DNA of 64,000 nucleotides, from NCBI GenBank assembly GCA_964429805.1, contig CAYSDH010000004.1:1-64000 (forward strand), in the 5' to 3' direction. The notes below the pieces were generated by a model. It saw only the letters and a list, made by a program, of their open reading frames with translations, was not told the origin of the DNA and did no database searches. Positions 50,444-58,400 of the stretch are shown one piece after another (the stretch's first letter is position 1; every line of letters begins with the position of its first letter). Made by a program: the position numbers and the translations under genes. The DNA comes from CAYSDH01 sp964429805 (GTDB lineage: Bacteria; Bacteroidota; Bacteroidia; Flavobacteriales_D; JABDKJ01).

Positions 50444-52849
50444 TTAAATCTGTTCATAGTGCTCTATGGCAGACAGTACTTCTAGGTTATAGTGTTCTTT
50501 AGTTAAGGCATAGGCTTGAATCGGTCTTGACTTCGCTCCAAGTCGCTTCTTTTCAAACGCGGCTGTAAATCCAAGTCCTACTTCTTGACATCCCAAATTC
50601 ATACCCCTTGCAATGGAATGGTATAGTGATTTTCGATATATACCCTGGTCTAGATATTCGTAATCCATGCCAATGTATAACGGGTCATAAGAAGCACCGT
50701 TATGATGATTAATAATAACCGCTACCAAATCACCCTTGAGTGCGCGTAGTTCTATCGCCTCATATTCATCATGAGCAATAAGCCTTGCAAAAAATTCCGC
50801 CTTCGTCTTAAAGGTATTGATGGAAAGATTTTTACTCTTCACGTTTTGCATCAGGTTAAACCACTCCTTCACTTTTGTGCTGTCTGCTTCTTGCACTAAA
50901 TGAACGGTGAAATTGTCATTCTTTTTGACAGTATCTCTGATGTGTCGCCTCCCTTTTGTTGACAATGCTTTAACATAGTTTTCCATAGTGTCAAAATCAC
51001 GAATATCAAGCACATGGTCGTCTGGAAAATCTAGATTAAAGAAACCGTAGTCTAAAATCATCTCTTTGAGGTCTACATCGTCATGATAAAAATCTCGGAG
51101 CATAATTGACTCTGCCTTTCTTTCTTCTTGCAGACTAAGTATGTACTCCAGGCATCTTTCAAAAGCCTCTCTCCACTTGCTTGAAGAGCGGTCTATATAC
51201 AGATGACGACCTAGCGTAAGCCCACAACCCATGGACAGTACTCGCGAGGTCAAGTAATAAGGGTCTTGTTTTTGTCTTATACTCTCTACATGAGCCGACA
51301 CTTTAGCATCAGATAGGAAATCGTCTTTTACCAAACTAGTGCTTAAAAATGTGGCGAGAATTGGTTTCTTTTTTTCATCACGTATTATTAGATAGTCAAA
51401 GTCCCAGCGATTTTCAGGTAAAGCATTCTCTGAAGAATAGCTTTGCTCAAGCAGTCTTAAAGTGTCGGTGTCCATCATGCCCCGACCTTTAAAAAGATGA
51501 TTCCACTCTTGTTGATTTACTTGATCGATGCTCTGAGCAGTTTCAATTTTTAATCCTGCCGTTTTCATTAACGAGTTGATACGCTCATACACGACATCTT
51601 CTTCACTGGCCAGTCCAAATGCTTTTCTCACTTCTTGAATAGAGTAATTTTCATCATCAAGTGCTCGAGGCAATTCTTGGGCAATGGCCGCGACTAAATT
51701 TCTTATATCTTCAAAAGACGACAAACTGGTGATGGTAAATCGGATACCTGTGTTTTTAATCGGAACCGCAGGGAAGATTCCGATGTTGGTGAAAAATCCT
51801 GCATTCATGAGACGCTGCACTACATTATACCCAACACGTGGTAAGCCGACACCTATGAAGAAGACTGAAGTGTCATTTTCTGCAATAAGCGGAAGGCCCA
51901 CCTTTTTGATCAGCATGTTGGCATAAAGAATTCGTTCTTTCAATTCTTGTTGTCTAAGAGCAATTTCATCAGAAAGTAAAATACCTGCTACAACATTTGC
52001 TGCTCCCAAACTTGCTGGTTGCATGGGGCCAGAGGTAATGAGCGGGCCTCCACAATTTCTGATATCCCTATACATCTTCTCATCAGCCGTAACAATGACC
52101 CCTCCACCAGCCGCGAAAGCTTTGTTTAAGGAAGTGGCCAAAACTAACCGCTGATGCATCTCTCGGTTTTCGAGCACATAACCTTGCCCACGAGAGCCAT
52201 AACAGCACATGGCATGTGCATCATCTAGGTATAGATGAAAAGATGGATGCCGATTAAGCATATCATATAGTTCATCCATCGGTGCTTTATCACCATACAT
52301 GGAGTAGACCCCATCCCCCAGATACCAAACCTTATCTTTTTCCTTTGCATACCGTTCTATTCGTTCTTCAAGAATATCCATACGACTGTGCCTAATCATA
52401 TCTACTTTAATGCCACGTGCCCGGAGCAACTGGACAGCGGTCTGCACCGAACTGTGAGTTTGGTGGTCGATAATTATCGCATCATTATCACCTATTATGA
52501 CAGGAAGGGTTGCAATGTGACCTAAAGTAGTGGTAGGCATTGCAATAGCATGAGCCCCAAAAACGGAAGAAAGTTGGTTTTCAAGTTGTTCATATAAGCC
52601 ACATGACACATAGGCCCTAGACGAAGAAAATTGAGTTCCGAAATCACTAATGGCTTTTAAGGCACCGGCTCTTACGCGCTCATCAAATTCTAGGCCGAGA
52701 TAGCTACAGCTGCCGAAGTTAGTGTAGGTTTTAGATTTTGATCTAAATGAATTAGCTGATACAGCTTGAGCATTTAGGTGAATGATACCTGCCTCTTGCC
52801 CTTTATGAGCAATTTCAGTTAAGGAGTTTAGCAGTTTTATATTAGCCAT
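50444..52849 (-). CDS. PLP-dependent alpha-oxoamine synthase fused to a C-terminal GNAT-like domain
   Basis: The product is 801 aa. Residues about 40-400 are a fold-type I PLP enzyme of the alpha-oxoamine synthase group (8-amino-7-oxononanoate synthase, serine palmitoyltransferase, cysteate acyltransferase). The motif YLDDAHAM holds the cofactor-ring Asp and His (D210, H212), and K243 in ATSLNKAFAAGGG is the Schiff-base lysine. These enzymes condense an amino acid with an acyl thioester and release CO2. Residues about 430-795 resemble acyltransferase domains of the GNAT / Acetyltransf_6 type (GRRHIRDTVKKN, YIGMDYEYLDQGIYRKSLYH). The enzyme is divergent from, and 303 bases away from, the regulatory operon at 53153. 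The substrate cannot be read from the sequence; a lipid base such as capnine is a reasonable candidate in a gliding bacterium. Confidence 0.88.
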   Translation of the reverse strand: MANIKLLNSLTEIAHKGQEAGIIHLNAQAVSANSFRSKSKTYTNFGSCSYLGLEFDERVRAGALKAISDFGTQFSSSRAYVSCGLYEQLENQLSSVFGAHAIAMPTTTLGHIATLPVIIGDNDAIIIDHQTHSSVQTAVQLLRARGIKVDMIRHSRMDILEERIERYAKEKDKVWYLGDGVYSMYGDKAPMDELYDMLNRHPSFHLYLDDAHAMCCYGSRGQGYVLENREMHQRLVLATSLNKAFAAGGGVIVTADEKMYRDIRNCGGPLITSGPMQPASLGAANVVAGILLSDEIALRQQELKERILYANMLIKKVGLPLIAENDTSVFFIGVGLPRVGYNVVQRLMNAGFFTNIGIFPAVPIKNTGIRFTITSLSSFEDIRNLVAAIAQELPRALDDENYSIQEVRKAFGLASEEDVVYERINSLMKTAGLKIETAQSIDQVNQQEWNHLFKGRGMMDTDTLRLLEQSYSSENALPENRWDFDYLIIRDEKKKPILATFLSTSLVKDDFLSDAKVSAHVESIRQKQDPYYLTSRVLSMGCGLTLGRHLYIDRSSSKWREAFERCLEYILSLQEERKAESIMLRDFYHDDVDLKEMILDYGFFNLDFPDDHVLDIRDFDTMENYVKALSTKGRRHIRDTVKKNDNFTVHLVQEADSTKVKEWFNLMQNVKSKNLSINTFKTKAEFFARLIAHDEYEAIELRALKGDLVAVIINHHNGASYDPLYIGMDYEYLDQGIYRKSLYHSIARGMNLGCQEVGLGFTAAFEKKRLGAKSRPIQAYALTKEHYNLEVLSAIEHYEQI

Positions 52850-53152
52850 GATTCAGTTTTTAAGTTGAATCAAACCTGCTAAATAGAGGCTAAGAAAAAG
52901 CCCCTAAATAGAGGGTGCAAGAAGCACAACAAAAAGGGGTTGTAATAAAATATTTAACCACTATTTTCATGGGTCAAAAGGTTTTTTACTATCCTTGTAA
53001 AAACTAACCTATTTATTTGAGCACCAAACTTGGATAAATATAATTCTGAAATCCAATGTATCCGAACTAGCTTTTACCTAAGCCTCCGTTTGACCACGTA
53101 TAGATTTAACCAATTTATACTTCTTGTAAACGCACATCTAATTACCTCAATT
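52850..53152. other. Divergent intergenic region between PLP enzyme and regulatory operon
   Basis: About 300 bases without a convincing gene. A frame open from 53030 is an upstream extension of the next gene and lacks its family similarity. The region holds the GGGGTTGT element (52933-52949), C4/G4 runs nearby, and an AT-rich stretch suitable for two divergent promoters. No clear promoter match could be assigned. Confidence 0.6.
52933..52949 (+). promoter_or_regulatory. GGGGTTGT element upstream of the kinase/regulator operon
   Basis: Reads AAAGGGGTTGTAATAAA and is followed within 10 bases by TTTAAC. Aligned with the minus-strand element at 21637-21648, the agreement extends past the core into the A/T-rich tail and TTTAAC. 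It lies about 205 bases before the ATG at 53153. Possible operator shared with the giant-gene operons. Confidence 0.42.
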
Positions 53153-53530
53153 ATGAATTTTATTGACCTGTCTACGGTAGACGGCTTTATACATGCGGTC
53201 TACCAAACCAATCGCATCACCCTTCCAGTGGCGAAGGAAATAGTTGCCGAACGGCTACTGTATACTAAAGGAGAATCCATGCCTTATCTCATAGAGGGAC
53301 TAAAACTGTCTTCTATAGACAAAGCAGCACGCGACTATTTTTCTAGTGACGAGGGGTCTCAAGGAGTCTCTGCGGCAGCATTTGTTTCTCACTCAGCTTT
53401 TCAAGTGAATCTTCTTAATTTTTTCTTGAAAGTGACCACTCAGAAAATGCCCGTGATGAACTTTGTGAGCAAAGAAGAAGCTAAAAAATGGCTAAGACAA
53501 TTTGCACCAGTTTATGCAATCCGATACTAA
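53153..53530 (+). CDS. Small SpoIIAA/STAS-like protein (DUF7793-type)
   Basis: The ATG at 53153 was chosen because similarity to the family starts at MNFIDLSTVDGFI; the 41 codons upstream look non-coding. The product is 125 aa and soluble. The signature SSIDKAARDYFSSDEG, followed by AAAFVSHSAFQVNLLNFFLK and EEAKKWLRQF, is that of small SpoIIAA-like proteins common in Bacteroidota. STAS-fold proteins often act as phospho-switchable partners in signalling. The kinase gene overlaps its 3' end by 17 bases, so coupled translation and functional partnership are likely. Confidence 0.8.
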   Translation: MNFIDLSTVDGFIHAVYQTNRITLPVAKEIVAERLLYTKGESMPYLIEGLKLSSIDKAARDYFSSDEGSQGVSAAAFVSHSAFQVNLLNFFLKVTTQKMPVMNFVSKEEAKKWLRQFAPVYAIRY

Positions 53531-54674
53531 AGGCGATGTATCAGAAAAACGACTTGCAGAGGTTACCGAAGTATTAGTTTCTTATTCTCTAGGCGATTTC
53601 GATGCAAAAGCGTCTCTGACTAAAAATTTAGACAGTTTTGATGTCATTGTTTCTGGTGTCAACATGCTAGGAGAAGAGTTGAAAGAAACAACTGTCTCAC
53701 GTAACTATCTGCATGGAGTTTTTCAGGCCATCACAGAAATGATTTTCGTTTTGGACCAGCGAGGAAAGGTGCTCGAATACAATGATTCAGCAGGAGATAA
53801 TTTTGGTGAAAAAGGACGTTTAATTGGGCAAAATATTCATGACATACTTTTTGAGTATGATGACACCAGGCAAATCACCCTTCTTTCGGCAAGAAAAGTC
53901 AGAGACGCTCGCAAATTTCGTTTGTACAGTCAAACCAATGTAATTGAGTGCCTCTGCTGCTACTATGCTCCGGTTTATGACAGAGTAGGAGGACTGCTTC
54001 ATTATGTCTTGGTTTTGCGCGACCTAACGTTAGAAATTGAAAGTGAGCAACGTGTTATCAGAACTGTGCTTGACACGCAAGAAAAAGAACGGCAACGTAT
54101 TGCCAAGGATTTGCACGATGCAATTGGCTCAGAACTGGGAATTCTTAAGCCGATGCTCAATTCGGTGCTGAATACAACAAGAGGAGATGATGAACGAGGC
54201 AAAAGTGGCCTCAAGATGTGTATAGAAACGGTCACCGGTCTGATGGAATCCATCAGGAACACTTGCTATGCGGTAGCTCCAAACAACCTAGCGAACAAAG
54301 GGTTCAATTATTCCTTAAAACGTTATTGTGAGTTTATTGCCTTAAGAAGTAACGTGAAGGTCTGGTACAGCGCTGATGATGTTTACCTGGAAGAAGACTG
54401 CGCTCTTTCCCTTTACAGGGTCGCCCAGGAGTTTATACAAAATACGCTAAAGCATGCTAAAGCAGACCAAATACTGATATCACTAAAAAACTTTGGAGAC
54501 GGTCACATTCATTTTTCTCTGGAAGATAACGGAGTAGGCTTTGACAAGGATGATGTGGACATTGGAAAAGGACGTGGAGTGCAAAACATGCGCACTCGAA
54601 TCGAAGTGTTTGGAGGAAAATTTGAACTTATCTCATCGCCACAAGCGGGAACCAGAATAGAAATAACATTGTGA
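53514..54674 (+). CDS. Soluble PAS-domain sensor histidine kinase (HisKA_3 / NarX-like)
   Basis: The ATG at 53514 (MQSDTKGDV) is preferred over a TTG 12 bases upstream. The product is 386 aa with no membrane segment. A HAMP-like helix region (about 20-65) leads to a PAS domain (about 66-176). The HisKA_3 dimerisation helix carries the phospho-acceptor H201 in ERQRIAKDLHDAIGSELG. A C-terminal HATPase domain (about 285-386) has the N-box EFIQNTLKHA and G-box DNGVGFD, KGRGVQNM. It should sense an intracellular signal and phosphorylate the LuxR-type regulator encoded next, whose start overlaps its stop (GTGA). The cysteine-rich stretch ECLCCYY in the PAS domain may bind a metal or sense redox state. 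Confidence 0.92.
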   Translation: MQSDTKGDVSEKRLAEVTEVLVSYSLGDFDAKASLTKNLDSFDVIVSGVNMLGEELKETTVSRNYLHGVFQAITEMIFVLDQRGKVLEYNDSAGDNFGEKGRLIGQNIHDILFEYDDTRQITLLSARKVRDARKFRLYSQTNVIECLCCYYAPVYDRVGGLLHYVLVLRDLTLEIESEQRVIRTVLDTQEKERQRIAKDLHDAIGSELGILKPMLNSVLNTTRGDDERGKSGLKMCIETVTGLMESIRNTCYAVAPNNLANKGFNYSLKRYCEFIALRSNVKVWYSADDVYLEEDCALSLYRVAQEFIQNTLKHAKADQILISLKNFGDGHIHFSLEDNGVGFDKDDVDIGKGRGVQNMRTRIEVFGGKFELISSPQAGTRIEITL

Positions 54675-55336
54675 ATAGAACAAGAGAAAAAAAACGTATC
54701 AATCTGCTGATAGTTGACGATCACAAAGTGGTTAGAGACGGGATCAGATTTATACTGGGAGACCAACGCGAATATAGTTTTAGAATACATGAAGCCAGTG
54801 ATCTACACTCGGCCATGTACTTTGGTACAACCTTTAGTTATGATGTTATCCTTATGGATTTGCACATCAAAGAAGAGAATGGAATAGCAGCTACGAAGGC
54901 CATTTTGGAACAACGGCCGAGTCAAAACATTCTTGCCTTTACGGTAGAAGAAGACAAAGACAGTGTGCAAGAAATGGTGAACGCTGGAGCCAAAGGCTAT
55001 CTGCTTAAAGACAGTGGCTCAGAAGAGATCATAAAGGCCATAGAAGTGATTACAGAAGGTAAGAAGTACTTCAGTAATGAAGTGGCTCTGCTGATGATGG
55101 GTGCCATGGAAAGTAAAGCCAATGACAAGCGGCCCGTGGAGACACTCATCACAGAGCGTGAGCTGCAAGTACTAGAGCTGATTGGTGATCAAATGACCAA
55201 TGTCGAAATAGCCAAAGAATTGGGCATCAAAAAGAACACTGTGGATGATCACAGAAAGCGATTGTTGTCCAAGTTGGGGCTGAGAAATACCGCAGGCCTT
55301 ATCCGCTTTGCCATGGTTAAGGGACTAATCTCTTAA
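54671..55336 (+). CDS. LuxR/NarL-family DNA-binding response regulator
   Basis: The product is 221 aa, starting with GTG at 54671 that overlaps the kinase stop. The receiver domain (about 9-128) has the acidic pair D16-D17, phospho-acceptor D63 (VILMDLH), T91 and K113 (LLKDSG). The LuxR-type helix-turn-helix (about 155-215) shows LITERELQVLELIGDQMTNV, EIAKELGIKKNTVDDH. It is the output partner of the kinase at 53514. Genes controlled are not known; its own upstream region and those of the two giant-gene operons share a GGGTTGT element that it might bind. A strong terminator follows. Confidence 0.95.
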   Translation: MNRTREKKRINLLIVDDHKVVRDGIRFILGDQREYSFRIHEASDLHSAMYFGTTFSYDVILMDLHIKEENGIAATKAILEQRPSQNILAFTVEEDKDSVQEMVNAGAKGYLLKDSGSEEIIKAIEVITEGKKYFSNEVALLMMGAMESKANDKRPVETLITERELQVLELIGDQMTNVEIAKELGIKKNTVDDHRKRLLSKLGLRNTAGLIRFAMVKGLIS

Positions 55337-55351
55337 GTCTAAAACATATGT

Positions 55352-55386
55352 AATGGCCCCTATTGAATGAATCAATAGGGGCCATT
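55352..55386 (+). terminator. Rho-independent terminator of the kinase/regulator operon
   Basis: A perfect 14-base stem (arms 55352-55365 and 55373-55386, core GGCCCC/GGGGCC) with a 7-base loop is followed by a T-rich tail (TTCTTA). It starts 15 bases after the stop codon. The convergent gene at 55464 ends about 80 bases away and may use the same hairpin. Confidence 0.88.
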
Positions 55387-55463
55387 TTCTTATCTCAAAT
55401 TTCGGTTAGGCTTTTTTACTGGAGCCATTTAAGCTGAGCAAATTTTGCTCAACTCATCTCTGT

Positions 55464-58400
55464 CTATCGTTGCAAAAAGATAAATCCTTTTAGAGGATCA
55501 GAGCCCGCTGCATCATTTAATTCGATGACATAAAAGTATGTGCCGTCTGGAAGTTCGTCTCCACCGAGCGCACCGTTACCCATGCTATTCGTACCATCCC
55601 ATTCATTCTCCTGACTACGGTAAGAGTCTTCATAAACCTTGTTGCCCCATCTGTTGAATATGGTCAAGACATTGTCTGGATAGGACTCTAAACAGGTGAT
55701 GACAAACTTCTCGTTTTGACCATCATTATTAGGTGAAAATGCATCAGGCACGAATAGTTCGCAGCTACAGACTATGTCGGTCGCGTTTTCATCAGGCACA
55801 CAAGGGTCCCAGTCATCCGGGTCTCCCGCTCCGACTGTTACTCCATCTTGGTCACAGTCATTAGAGTCCTGCGCTACCCAGTTTGGATTTGATGGGTCAG
55901 CGCATGGATTAAGCTCTTCTTCTGGGTTTTCATCACCATTAAGTATCCCGTCTCCATCACAGTCACCTGCTGCCCAAGAGGCAGTCTGATTCGTGATGTT
56001 GTAATCTATGCACGGGTCAAAATCATTTGAATCGCCCTCGGCAACTGTTGTGCCGTCATCATCACAATCATTGCTACCCAGTGCTACCCAGTCGCTATTA
56101 CTTGGATCAGCACATGGGTCGAGGACTTCTCCTGGGTTCTCATCACCATTTAATATTCCGTCTCCGTCACAATCTAAATTTTGCCATGCGGTATCAGCCT
56201 CAGCGGCAGTGAAATCTACGCAGGGATCTGCATCATCTGTATCACCTTCACCAATGCTCGTGCCGTCTCCATCACAATCATTTGACGACTGTGAAATCCA
56301 GTCCGGATGTGAGGCATCACTACACGGGTTTAGCTCTTCGCCAGGGTTCTCATCGCCATTGGCAATGCCATCTCCGTCACAATCAGCTGCTGCCCATGTG
56401 GCGGTCTGATCTGTAAAGTCATAATCTACACATGGGTTAAAGTCGTCAGAGTCGCCCTCTCCTACTGTTGTTCCGTCATCGTCACAATCATTGGTCGGTA
56501 ATGCTACCCAGTCAGGATGCGAAGCGTCTGCACAGGGATTAAATTCTTCTCCTGGATTCTCATCGCCATTCAGTATCCCGTCTCCATCACAATCGGCATT
56601 TAACCAACCGCTGCCAGGGTTTGCAGAATCAAAATCTACACAAGGGTCAAAATCATCAGAATCTCCGTCACCGACTGTGGCACCGTCATCGTCACAGTCA
56701 TTGGTCATTGGCGCTACCCAGTCAGGGTGACTTGTATCCGCGCATGGATCGAGCTCTTCTCCTGGGTTTTCATCTCCATTAAGTATCCCGTCACCATCAC
56801 AATCTCCGGCTGCCCATGATACTGTTGGGTTAATGGCATCAAAGTCTACGCAAGGGTCAAAGTCATCAGCATCTCCTTCGCCAACTGTGGTGCCATCATC
56901 ATCACAATCATTAGTCGCTAAGGCCACCCAGTCAGGGTGAGTAGCATCGGAACAAGGGTCAAGTTCTTCACCCGGATTTTCATCTCCGTTAGCGATACCA
57001 TCACCATCACAATCTTGAAGTGGATCTGTGATCAAACAATCGTTATCACAGGCATCTGGTACGCCATCCATGTCGGCATCTGGACCAATAATAGTCACTG
57101 TTGAGTTTGACCCAGTGTAGCCATCAGAATCCATGATTGTACCATCTGGATTTACTCCTGTTCCATCAACTTCACCATCACCGTCTGCATCTGTAAAACC
57201 TGCTTCAATAGCGTCATCACATCCGTCACCGTCAGCGTCAGTATCACAGGCATCAATATCACCATCATTGTCTGTGTCTACTGCCCCCGTTGGGAATGGC
57301 GCCTCAAAACAACTGGCCCCATCATTACTGGAAGTGGCTTGAGTATCCTGTAAGAATGAGCTCGTTGGAGTCGCTGAGGTGTAGTCCAAAATTTCATACA
57401 GGCCACCGTCATTATCAGAGACAAAGAAGCGTGTATTGTCAGCCACATACATGGCGCCATACGAACTCGCTGGAAGGCCACTTACAGGTGCCGAGTTAAC
57501 CGTGAGCGGAGGGGTAGCCGTGTAGTCTACTGAGAGTAAATTTCCACTGGCATCAACTGTATATAAAAAGTTGCCAAAGGCGACCATATCAGGACCATTA
57601 AAACTGATGTCACAGTCTATAGTCGAGACCGTGTTGTCAGTCAAGTTCACTCGATCAAATGAGGTTGGGCCATTTTCGCCTGGCAGCACATACAGGAAAT
57701 CTCCCTCTACAAATCCTGCAGTCTTATTATCGGTTAGTCCAGTGGTAGACACAAAGAAGACTTCTCCTGTAAATGGATCAACACGAATCAAATCACCCGG
57801 ATTAACCATTACACCTACGGCATCCATACCACTTGTCGCTCTGGCGATGCCATAAATAAATCCATCAACTGGATAATGTGCAGTCGCGTTGTACGGAAAG
57901 TTGGCTGGCTGACCTATCGGCAAATAATTTCCTGTGCCCGGATCTAAAACATTCAACTGATCAGCAATCACTTGATAAAAAGCAATGTTACAGTTCTCTG
58001 AAAACGAAGCGATAGACTCATCGACATCCAAGATTCCATCATTATCATCATCTAAATCAACCTCATCAGGCACACCATCGTCATCTTTATCTAAAAGATT
58101 GTTTATTGGATCACAGGCGTCAGCGATGCCGTCTGAATCTATGTCAGGTCCGACTATGGTCACCGAAGAATTTGACCCCGTATATCCATCAGAACTCATG
58201 ACCGAGCCATCAGGATTTATTCCTGTTCCGTCTACTTCTCCATCTCCATCATTATCTGTAAACCCTGCTTCAATAACATCATTACAGTTATCGCCATCAG
58301 AGTCCTCATCCATTGAGTCAATCGTGCCATCATTGTCTGTATCGGCTACGCCAGTGGGGAATGGCGCTTGCACACAACTAGCACCATCATTAGAAGACGT

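Noticed and set aside
53030..53152. Upstream extension of the SpoIIAA-like gene
   Set aside because: The extra 41 codons show no family similarity and overlap the likely promoter region. ATG at 53153 fits the family start.
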